From CALBPI01 sp039821605 (GTDB lineage: Bacteria; Pseudomonadota; Gammaproteobacteria; Steroidobacterales; Woeseiaceae), in assembly GCA_039821605.1 (NCBI GenBank), contig JBCBNV010000001.1, positions 372,001 through 436,000 on the forward strand: DNA of 64,000 nucleotides. Direction: 5' to 3'. The notes beneath the pieces were generated by a model that was given only the letters and a program-made list of their open reading frames with translations, had not been told where the DNA came from and ran no database searches. This document shows positions 41,644-49,045 of the stretch, piece by piece (within the stretch, counting starts at the first letter, position 1; every line of letters starts with the position of its first letter). Made by a program: the position numbers and the translations under genes.

Positions 41644-43116
41644 TCAGCTCACCTTCTTGCGTTGGCGCGCCAGCAGCCAGCGGAAGAGCTTCTCGACCGT
41701 GGGCGTCAGGCGCGTGCGGTTGTAGGCGTCGGCCAGTCGGCGCAGGTATTCAGAGCGCGTGGGGTAGGCCGGGACGGCCGCATCGAGCTCGCCGAGGCCG
41801 CGGCCGTTGGCCACGAGTACGGCGAGTGCCGCAATCTGTTCGCCCGCGTCGGCGCCGACGATCGTGGCCGAGAGGATCTTGTCTTTGCCCTTCTCCGTGA
41901 GCACACGCACAAAGCCGCGGTCGTCGGCCTGGGCGCGCGCGCGGTCCATGGCGTCCCACTCCACCCGGTAGGTATCGAAGGCAACGCCCGCATCGCGCAG
42001 ATCGGATTCCTCGGCACCGACGTGCGCGATTTCGGGGTCCGTGTAGGTGCAGCGTGCAATCCGGCCCGCATCGGGTTTTCCGCGACCAAAGAACAGCGCG
42101 TTGCGGATGATGATGCGCGCCTGGTGGTCCGCGTTATTTGTGAACTGGTACTTCGAGCACACGTCGCCGGCCGCGAAGATACGCGCGTTGCTCGTGCGCA
42201 GGTTGTTGTCAACCGTGATGCCCTTGCGCGGGTCGTAGTCAACGCCGGCCGCTTCGAGATTCAGCGAGTCGACATTGGGCGTGCGACCCAGCGCGACGAG
42301 CAATTCGTCGACAACGAACTCGCCGTCTGCGGTGCGAACCACGCGCTTGTCGCCGTTGCGCGCAACCGACTCCGCGGCCGTGCTCAGATGCAGGTGGACG
42401 CCGTCGCGCTCGAGCTGCTTCGCGAGCACTTCGCCTGCTTCAGGGATCTCGACGGGGATCGGCCGATCGGCCATTTCGAACAGGTGCACCTCACTGCCGA
42501 GGCGTGCGAAGGCCTGGGCCAGTTCGCAACCGATTGGACCGGCCCCAATGACACCGAGCACCGCGGGTTGTTCGCGCAGGTCGAAGATCGTCTCGTTGGT
42601 GCGCGGTTCGGCTTCTATGAGCCCCGGGATGGGGGGCACCGCAGCACGCGCGCCCGTGGCGATGACGAACTTGGCGGCCGTGAGCACGGTGTCACCCACG
42701 CGCACCTGCGTGGCGTCTTCGAAAGCGGCCTCGCCGAGAAACACGTCGACGCCATTCTCTGTGTAGCGCTCGACTGAGTCGTGGTGCGAGATGCCGGCGC
42801 GAACCTCACGCACCCAGCTCATGGCGTCAGCAAACGACACATCGGCGCCGCCGTGCCGGCGCTCCGCCATTTCGATGAGTGCCTTCGAGGGCACGCAGCC
42901 AACGTTGAGACAGTCGCCGCCCATGGCGTGACGCTCGATGAGCGCGACCTTGGCGCCCAGGCCGGCGGCCGCAATGCTGACGATGAGGCCGGCGGGACCC
43001 GCGCCAATAACGACGAGGTTGTAACCCTCAGGGTCCGGAGTCGGGTTTTGGTAGCCCGACGGGAAGACGAGGTCGCGCCATTCGGCGTCGTGCTGCTGGC
43101 CGGGGTACATGTCCAT
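41644..43116 (-). CDS. MerA/Lpd-like FAD pyridine-nucleotide disulfide oxidoreductase
   Basis: 490 residues; ATG 43116 has AGGGGAAG upstream. FAD-binding VVIGAGPAGL (35-44), redox Cys69 and Cys74 in GGDCLNVGCVPSKAL, a second dinucleotide fold (GVIGAGPIGCELA), and GDVCSK. Near the end PAYPTRSEY has Tyr where lipoamide dehydrogenases have His, like mercuric reductase, yet the C-terminal vicinal cysteines needed for Hg(II) are absent. It lies in one operon with a TVP38 protein and the TIGR04282 gene; the true substrate is unknown. Confidence 0.88.
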   Translation of the reverse strand: MDMYPGQQHDAEWRDLVFPSGYQNPTPDPEGYNLVVIGAGPAGLIVSIAAAGLGAKVALIERHAMGGDCLNVGCVPSKALIEMAERRHGGADVSFADAMSWVREVRAGISHHDSVERYTENGVDVFLGEAAFEDATQVRVGDTVLTAAKFVIATGARAAVPPIPGLIEAEPRTNETIFDLREQPAVLGVIGAGPIGCELAQAFARLGSEVHLFEMADRPIPVEIPEAGEVLAKQLERDGVHLHLSTAAESVARNGDKRVVRTADGEFVVDELLVALGRTPNVDSLNLEAAGVDYDPRKGITVDNNLRTSNARIFAAGDVCSKYQFTNNADHQARIIIRNALFFGRGKPDAGRIARCTYTDPEIAHVGAEESDLRDAGVAFDTYRVEWDAMDRARAQADDRGFVRVLTEKGKDKILSATIVGADAGEQIAALAVLVANGRGLGELDAAVPAYPTRSEYLRRLADAYNRTRLTPTVEKLFRWLLARQRKKVS

Positions 43117-43117
43117 G

Positions 43118-43834
43118 TCAGGCTTCCCCTGTTGCGGATTCGGTGGGCACGCCGATCGTCTCGCGCAGCGTGCGCGACGCGAAGCGCGCGATGAGTACGG
43201 TGACGAGCGCCGTTGCGATGAGACCGCCAATGAAGAACACGCGGCCCCAGGGCCCGGCGTCGTACTCGCCGGCGATGAGACTCGTCAGGTCGCTGGCTGC
43301 CGAGCCGATGTACACGTAGAGCAGCGTGCCCGGCAGCATGCCGAGCCACGAGCCAAAGAAGTAGTGCGAGAGCTTCATGCCCGTCAGGCTCATGAGGTAA
43401 TTCATGACGTTGAACGGGAAGATGGGGGACAGACGCAGCAGCAGCATGACGAAGAAGCCGCGTTGTTCGGTCGCCTTGTCGATGGCCGCGAGTCGCGCGT
43501 CGTTGCCGATTCGGTTGCGCACCCAGCCACGCCCGAGCGCGCGGCCGATGATGAAGGCCAGCGTCGCGCCCAGGATGCTTGAGACAGATACGAGCGCCGT
43601 GCCGTAAAGCACGCCGAATACGTAGCCCGCGGCAACCGTGAGAATCGAGCCCGGCACCATGAGCACCGTGGCGGCGACGTAGGCGCCGATGAAGACGAGC
43701 CAGGCCGTTTCCTTGTTGGCCTCGATCCAGCGCACGAGATTCGTGAGCCATTCCGCGATCGGGAACTGTGTCGCGGCGACGGCGAGCACCACGATGATCG
43801 CGACCAGTGTCAGCAGTTTGAATTTGGCGTTCAT
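43118..43834 (-). CDS. TVP38/TMEM64 (DedA-like, VTT domain) membrane protein
   Basis: 238 residues with about six hydrophobic segments. The VTT/DedA signature is seen in VPGSILTVAAGYVFGVLYG, then LLLRLSPIFPFNVMNYLMSLTGM and GTLLYVYIGS. These proteins are thought to move lipids across the membrane or shape proton gradients. The stop is 1 bp from the flavoprotein start, and the pairing of TVP38 with this flavoprotein type is common. Confidence 0.9.
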   Translation of the reverse strand: MNAKFKLLTLVAIIVVLAVAATQFPIAEWLTNLVRWIEANKETAWLVFIGAYVAATVLMVPGSILTVAAGYVFGVLYGTALVSVSSILGATLAFIIGRALGRGWVRNRIGNDARLAAIDKATEQRGFFVMLLLRLSPIFPFNVMNYLMSLTGMKLSHYFFGSWLGMLPGTLLYVYIGSAASDLTSLIAGEYDAGPWGRVFFIGGLIATALVTVLIARFASRTLRETIGVPTESATGEA

Positions 43835-43849
43835 GTTCGTTTCCGTCAG

Positions 43850-44551
43850 TCAGGCGATGTGTCTCGCCTCGAGTTCGTGTTGTGTCCGCTGCAGCCAGGC
43901 CACCAGACTGCGGCGCGCGGGTCGCCCGTCAAGCGCGAGCGTGCCCATGACCGCGTCGAGCGCGTTGGGCGTGTCGATGTCCGTGTGCGGGCCGAGCCAT
44001 TGCAGGCTGTTGCCGCTCGCCTCACAGGCGGCGGCGAGTTCGGCGCCCAGCCGGGATGTCGACCAGGGCAGAGGCTCAAGCTCGGGCCAGCCCGAGCGGG
44101 TGCCCATGGCGACAACACCACCGTCGGCCGCAGCGCCCAGCACGATGTCGTGTGTCGCCAGCGCGCGCGCCGCGTCCAGAAGATAGGTGGTGTCGACAGT
44201 CGGTGCGTCGCTGCCAATGAACAGGATCGGCGCCGAACCTTCGGCCAGGTCCTCGGTTGCGCGTTGCAGACGCGCCCCCAGGTTGCCGGGACCCTGCACG
44301 ACGACGCGTACGCCCGGGCACTGCCGTGCCGCCCAGTCCACGTCGTCGGCGCGGTCCACGCAAATCGCGCGCGGGCCGGGCCAGGCCAGCAGGTCTTCCG
44401 CGGCGCAGGAGAAGAGGCGTTCGGCCAGCTCCAGCGCAAATTTCGCGTCGGTTTCGGCAGCGACGCGTTGTTTGCCCACGCCCGGCCGCGGCCGCTTGGT
44501 AAACAGTACCAGCGTGCAGTCTGTGGCGTTGTGGCTAGCAGCGTGGGTCAT
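43850..44551 (-). CDS. TIGR04282-family (DUF2064) glycosyltransferase-like protein
   Basis: 233 residues from ATG 44551. The N-terminus CTLVLFTKRPRPGVGKQRVA resembles nucleotidyl/glycosyl transferases, and the central FIGSDAPTVDTTYLLDA with AAADGGVVAMG is typical of DUF2064. It is usually found with a TIGR04283 protein, present 2.4 kb away on the same strand with the MerA-like and TVP38 genes between. The joint role may be making a sugar-linked metabolite. Confidence 0.85.
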   Translation of the reverse strand: MTHAASHNATDCTLVLFTKRPRPGVGKQRVAAETDAKFALELAERLFSCAAEDLLAWPGPRAICVDRADDVDWAARQCPGVRVVVQGPGNLGARLQRATEDLAEGSAPILFIGSDAPTVDTTYLLDAARALATHDIVLGAAADGGVVAMGTRSGWPELEPLPWSTSRLGAELAAACEASGNSLQWLGPHTDIDTPNALDAVMGTLALDGRPARRSLVAWLQRTQHELEARHIA

Positions 44552-44657
44552 GGGGTCGCGCCCGTGATCGGAGTTACGGGAGGAATGACCGCAGCGGCAG
44601 CCAAAACATTTCAGTTCGTGCGGGGCGCCGGTCGCGTCGCAGGCGGGGACGGTCCGC

Positions 44658-44996
44658 TCAGACCGCCTGGTCTCCGGACTCACCCGTGCGAATGCGCACC
44701 ACCTGCTCAAGGGGCGTCACGAAGATCTTGCCGTCGCCGACCTTACCCGTTCGGGCGGCCGCGACGATGGCTTCGATGATCGACTCCGCCTGGTCGTCGG
44801 GGGCTGCGATTTCAATCTTGCTCTTTGGCAGGAAATCGACCACGTACTCGGCGCCCCGGTACAGCTCCGTGTGCCCGCGCTGGCGCCCAAAACCCTTCAC
44901 TTCGGTCACAGTCATGCCCTGCACACCGAGTTCGGAGAGGGCGTTGCGGACGTCGTCAAGACGGAACGGTTTGATGATGGCGGTGATGAGCTTCAT
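44658..44996 (-). CDS. glnB: PII nitrogen regulatory protein
   Basis: 112 residues, full length. The T-loop has Tyr51 (RGAEYVVDF), the uridylylation site, and the family end GKIFVTPLEQVVRIRTGE is present. PII senses 2-oxoglutarate, ATP/ADP and, through uridylylation, glutamine, and controls partners such as GlnE, NtrB or AmtB. There is no amtB next to it, so it is more likely GlnB than GlnK. GGAGGGG before the ATG is a strong ribosome-binding site. Confidence 0.94.
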   Translation of the reverse strand: MKLITAIIKPFRLDDVRNALSELGVQGMTVTEVKGFGRQRGHTELYRGAEYVVDFLPKSKIEIAAPDDQAESIIEAIVAAARTGKVGDGKIFVTPLEQVVRIRTGESGDQAV

Positions 44997-45106
44997 GGCC
45001 CCTCCACGGGGTCGCGGGATGTCGTCTCGTTAGTGTATAACACAAGGCGCCAAAGGTGCCGGGCGATCGTCCCGGGAGCGCGGCATTGGCAACACCGAGA
45101 CCGACT

Positions 45107-45928
45107 ATGAAATTGAGAGACACCGCAGCGCCTGCGACGGTGCCCGTGAGCTCGGCCACAATTATGCTGGTTCGAGACAAGGCGCAGGGCGGGGGTACCG
45201 AGGTGTTTATGCTGCAGCGTCACGGCAAGGCCGATTTCGGCGGCGCTCACGTGTTCCCGGGTGGCCTGTCCGCGGACGCCGACCACACGGCCGACATGGC
45301 GCCGTATTGCTTCGGTCTCGATGACGTTGAGGCGTCGCGCCAGCTGGGCCTTGACGCCGGTGGTCTCGGCTTGTGGGTTGCGGCCATTCGTGAGTGCTTC
45401 GAAGAATCCGGCTACCTGCTGGCCCGCGATATCACGGGGGCGCTCTGTGAACCTGCAGACGAACGCCACTGCGCGCGTTTTGAAGACTACCGCGGGGCGC
45501 TCGCGCGCAACGCATTGACGATGCGTGAGGTTTGCGCCGCCGAGTCGCTGACGCTCATGTGTGACGCCATTGAGTACGTCAGTTTCTGGACCACGCCCGT
45601 AGTGTTTGAGCGCCGCTACGCGACGCGGTTCTTCGTGGCCGCCGTGCCCGAGGGGCAGGTCGGTGCTGCGGACGGCCGGGAAACGGTGGATGCGACCTGG
45701 GTCTGTCCCGCTGCGGCCATCGATCCGAGCGCCGAACCCGGGCTGCAACTGCACCCGCCGACCGTCGAAAACCTGGCCTGGCTCGCGCGCTTTGCATCCG
45801 TGGCGGAGACCATGGCGGCCGCTCGCGCGCTCGACAAGTCGGCGATCGAAGAAGTGCTTCCCGTCGTCAGCCGCGACGATGCCGGGTTGCGGATCACGTT
45901 GCCCGACGGCCGCACCGCGACACCCTGA
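45107..45928 (+). CDS. Nudix hydrolase of the NUDT19/CoA-diphosphatase-like type
   Basis: 273 residues. The Nudix box is split as in NUDT19 relatives: HVFPGGLSAD is followed about 40 residues later by AAIRECFEESGYLL, which holds the metal-binding Glu residues. Such enzymes hydrolyse CoA or acyl-CoA to phosphopantetheine products. The ATG at 45107 is preferred to an upstream GTG at 45056, which would overlap the glnB promoter. The next gene starts 1 nt after its stop, so the two form an operon. Confidence 0.82.
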   Translation: MKLRDTAAPATVPVSSATIMLVRDKAQGGGTEVFMLQRHGKADFGGAHVFPGGLSADADHTADMAPYCFGLDDVEASRQLGLDAGGLGLWVAAIRECFEESGYLLARDITGALCEPADERHCARFEDYRGALARNALTMREVCAAESLTLMCDAIEYVSFWTTPVVFERRYATRFFVAAVPEGQVGAADGRETVDATWVCPAAAIDPSAEPGLQLHPPTVENLAWLARFASVAETMAAARALDKSAIEEVLPVVSRDDAGLRITLPDGRTATP

Positions 45929-45929
45929 C

Positions 45930-46760
45930 GTGGCAGGCGCAACACAGGCCGTTGCCATTGCGCACGGCGTCACGCGGCTAACCGCACCGAACCCTGGTCC
46001 CATGACGGGCTCCGGCACCAACAGCTATTTCGTGGGCGAGGATCGTCTCGCGCTCATTGACCCGGGCCCTGATCTTGATGCCCATGTCGACGCCTTGGTC
46101 GCGCATGCCGACGGGCGCCTCGACGCCATTCTCGTCACACACACGCACCGGGATCACTCGCCGGCGGCCGCGGCCGTGGCGGAGCGGACGGGTGCCGCCG
46201 TATACGGTATGTTGCCGCCGGCAACGCCCGAGAACGACGCCACATTCGTGCCCGACACCGTACTCGAGCACGAGCAAAAGGTGACCGTTGGTGGGCATGA
46301 GATTCTGGCCATTCACACGCCCGGGCACGCGTCCAATCACGTCTGCTTCCTGCACACCGCGACGGGCATTGTGTTCACGGGCGATCACATCATGAACGGC
46401 TCGACCGTGGTCATTGCCGCACCCGACGGCAATATGCGCGCCTACCTTGATTCGCTATCGTTGCTGAAGCACTACGCGCCGCAGACCATTGCGCCCGGAC
46501 ATGGTGAACCCCTGCTCGAGCCCGAGCGCGCCATCGACTGGATCATTGCGCACCGGCTGGAGCGCGAGGCCAAGGTGGTCGAGAAACTGGCGGCCATCGA
46601 ACCCGCCACAATCGACGCACTGTTGCCACAGGTCTACGATGAGGTGGACCCGGCGCTGTGGCCCATTGCCCGATACTCTTTGCGGGCGCACCTCGAGAAA
46701 TTGCTTGAGGAGGGTCGCGCTCTGCGCACCGAATCCGATTGGACGCTCGTGGCGGACTAA
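45930..46760 (+). CDS. Metallo-beta-lactamase-fold hydrolase (LACTB2-like)
   Basis: 276 residues from GTG 45930. Zinc motif THTHRDH (His71, His73, Asp75, His76), then HTPGHASNHVCF, GDHIM and APGHGEPL supply further ligands. The C-terminal winged-helix-like part (ALWPIARYSLRAHLEKLLEEG) is typical of LACTB2-type proteins, some of which are RNases. The pairing of a NUDT19-like Nudix with a LACTB2-like gene suggests work on the same thioester or nucleotide pool, but this is inference. Confidence 0.85.
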   Translation: MAGATQAVAIAHGVTRLTAPNPGPMTGSGTNSYFVGEDRLALIDPGPDLDAHVDALVAHADGRLDAILVTHTHRDHSPAAAAVAERTGAAVYGMLPPATPENDATFVPDTVLEHEQKVTVGGHEILAIHTPGHASNHVCFLHTATGIVFTGDHIMNGSTVVIAAPDGNMRAYLDSLSLLKHYAPQTIAPGHGEPLLEPERAIDWIIAHRLEREAKVVEKLAAIEPATIDALLPQVYDEVDPALWPIARYSLRAHLEKLLEEGRALRTESDWTLVAD

Positions 46761-46799
46761 GCCCACGACGACACGCCCACTGACATTTGAGGACCGAGC

Positions 46800-47390
46800 A
46801 TGACGCCCATCAGCGAAGCTGCCCGCAATACCATTCTGGGCGAAGCCCGCACGCACTCAACCTGGCTCGACAAGCCCGTACCCGAGTCTTTGCTGCGCGA
46901 GATCTACGATTTGACCAGGATGGGCCCCACGAGCGCCAACTGCTGTCCGGCACGCTTTGTGTTCGTGACGAGTGATGCGGGCAAGGCGCGTCTCAAGCCG
47001 CACCTGATCGAGGGCAACGTCGAGAAAACCATGATGGCGCCTGCGACGGCCATCATCGCCTACGACTCGGAGTTTTATGAGCGCGTGCCCGAACTGCACC
47101 CGCACAACCCGGGCGCCCGCGACTGGTTCACGGGCAGTGAGCAATCGATCTACGACAACGCCATGCGCAATGGCACACTGCAGGGCGCTTATTTCATGAT
47201 TGCCGCGCGCGCATTTGGGCTGGATTGCGGCCCGATGTCGGGTTTCGATCCTGCTGGCGTGAACAACACGTTCTTCCCCGACGGGCAGTTCCGGGTCAAT
47301 TTTCTGTGTAACGTGGGCTACGGAGATGCGAGCACACTGCACCCGCGGTTGCCGCGATTGGACTTCGACGACGCTTGCCAGACGGCGTAA
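46800..47390 (+). CDS. Nitroreductase-family NADH dehydrogenase (RutE/HadB-like)
   Basis: 196 residues, FMN-dependent. The strongest similarity is to RutE: EARTHSTWLDKPVPESLL near the N-terminus and MGPTSANCCPARFVFV. RutE reduces malonic semialdehyde to 3-hydroxypropionate in pyrimidine breakdown; no other rut gene is near, so the physiological substrate is open. It begins 39 bp after the MBL gene on the same strand and may share its transcript. Confidence 0.85.
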   Translation: MTPISEAARNTILGEARTHSTWLDKPVPESLLREIYDLTRMGPTSANCCPARFVFVTSDAGKARLKPHLIEGNVEKTMMAPATAIIAYDSEFYERVPELHPHNPGARDWFTGSEQSIYDNAMRNGTLQGAYFMIAARAFGLDCGPMSGFDPAGVNNTFFPDGQFRVNFLCNVGYGDASTLHPRLPRLDFDDACQTA

Positions 47391-47487
47391 CCCATCCATC
47401 AGGGGCCGCGAGCCGCTGTCATAGGCGTTATCATGCGGTCGGTAAGGCCTGCGCGGCCGACGCGAACGCAGGATGCGGGAGCCCAGA

Positions 47488-48972
47488 ATGAAACGAATTC
47501 TCGCCATGGCCTCATTGGCTGCGGTGCTCACAATCATGCCCCGTCCGGGAGCAGCGGGTCCGTGGGTGGAGCCCGGTGACCTCGCGTTGCGCAACGATGT
47601 TCAGACGCTCGCTGATGCCGGTGTCATCACAGCCCCGGTCACCAGTTGGCCGTTATCATGGGGCGACATTCTCAATGACACAGCCGATTTCGAGTATGTA
47701 TCAGAGCTCAGCGATTCGGAGCGAGCGGCGCTGACGCGTCTGCGGCGGCGGGGTCTTCGCGAGACGCGCGTCGGCCAGGTTGAGTATCGGGTCGACGCGA
47801 AGTACGACTCTGCGCCCGGCCTGTTGCGGGGGTTCGAGCGACGGGCACGAGAGGAAACTGACGTATTCGTGGGCGCCAGCTGGTTGGGGGATCGGTGGGC
47901 TGCTGAAATTCGCGTGGCCGGCGTCAGTGACCCCGACGACGACAAGGACGTGCGGCTAGATGGCTCGTTTGTTGGCGTCGCATTGGGTAATTACATGGTG
48001 TCCGCCGGTGTCATGGACCGATGGTGGGGCCCGGGTTACGACGGCAGCATCATCCTGGGCAACAATCAGCGGCCCATCCCCGCGATTTCGATCGAGCGGA
48101 ACGACACGGCGCCGTTCAAGTCCAAGTGGCTCAGCTGGCTTGGCCCCTGGGACGCGAGCTTCGTTTGGGGGCAGCTCGAGAATGACCGGGCGGTGCCCAA
48201 TGCCCGACTGCTTGGTTTGAGAATCAACTTTCGACCTTTGCAGTCTCTGGAGATTGGTCTCAGCCGCACGGCCCAATGGTGTGGCAATGGCGACCGGCCC
48301 TGCGACCTCGATGCACTCGTGAAGCTCACTTTGGGACGTGACAATCAAGGCGACGACAACATCGACACGAGCAATGAGCCGGGAAATCAGCTCGCTGGCG
48401 TTGACCTGCGCTGGGCGCCGGGCTTCGCGCCACTCAATGCCGCATTTTACATGCAGATGATCGGTGAGGATGAGGCTGGTGGATTTCCGAGCAGATTTCT
48501 TGGCCAACTTGGCCTTGAGGCTTCAGGTGCCGTGGGTATGACCCATTGGCGGGGCTTCTTGGAGTTTTCTGGGACGACCTGTCAATTCTATGAATCCAGT
48601 TCACGTCCCAATTGTGGCTACAACAATGGGATTTACCAGACCGGCTACCGCTTTCGGGGTCGCAGCATTGGGCACAGCGCAGACAACGACGCTGAAGTTC
48701 TCTCATTGGGGGGCATGGCGGTGGAGGCGGACGGCGACAGCTGGATCGCCATCCTGCGCGTCGCGGAGCTAAACAATGACGGCCCGCCCGACCCGACGAA
48801 TACAATTTCGCCGACGCCTGCCGACTTTACGGCGATCGAAGTCAGCCACCGTAAGGTACTGCAATTCGGTGAGCTCGAGGTTGGGGCTGGGGCATCCCGG
48901 TTCGAGGATCTTGCAAGCGGTCGTAGAGAGGATGACAGCCGATTGTTCGTGAACTGGCGGATGCCGTTCTGA
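47488..48972 (+). CDS. wzi: Wzi-like outer-membrane capsule assembly protein
   Basis: 494 residues; ATG 47488 has GGGAG upstream, an earlier in-frame ATG at 47473 does not. Signal peptide ends PGAAGPW. The protein is a Wzi-type beta-barrel with DRWWGPGYDGSIILGNNQRP, a conserved block of the family, and ends in NWRMPF with terminal Phe. Wzi binds exported polysaccharide at the cell surface. It starts the polysaccharide locus that continues to the end of the window. Confidence 0.85.
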   Translation: MKRILAMASLAAVLTIMPRPGAAGPWVEPGDLALRNDVQTLADAGVITAPVTSWPLSWGDILNDTADFEYVSELSDSERAALTRLRRRGLRETRVGQVEYRVDAKYDSAPGLLRGFERRAREETDVFVGASWLGDRWAAEIRVAGVSDPDDDKDVRLDGSFVGVALGNYMVSAGVMDRWWGPGYDGSIILGNNQRPIPAISIERNDTAPFKSKWLSWLGPWDASFVWGQLENDRAVPNARLLGLRINFRPLQSLEIGLSRTAQWCGNGDRPCDLDALVKLTLGRDNQGDDNIDTSNEPGNQLAGVDLRWAPGFAPLNAAFYMQMIGEDEAGGFPSRFLGQLGLEASGAVGMTHWRGFLEFSGTTCQFYESSSRPNCGYNNGIYQTGYRFRGRSIGHSADNDAEVLSLGGMAVEADGDSWIAILRVAELNNDGPPDPTNTISPTPADFTAIEVSHRKVLQFGELEVGAGASRFEDLASGRREDDSRLFVNWRMPF

Positions 48973-49045
48973 CCGCCACACTCCGGTATACTTCTTCGGT
49001 TTTCAGGGGGTCGATACGCGCCCCGCATGACTTTATGTTGCACCG

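Noticed and set aside
41644..43116. Mercuric reductase
   Set aside because: No N-terminal heavy-metal domain and no C-terminal vicinal cysteines; no mer genes nearby.
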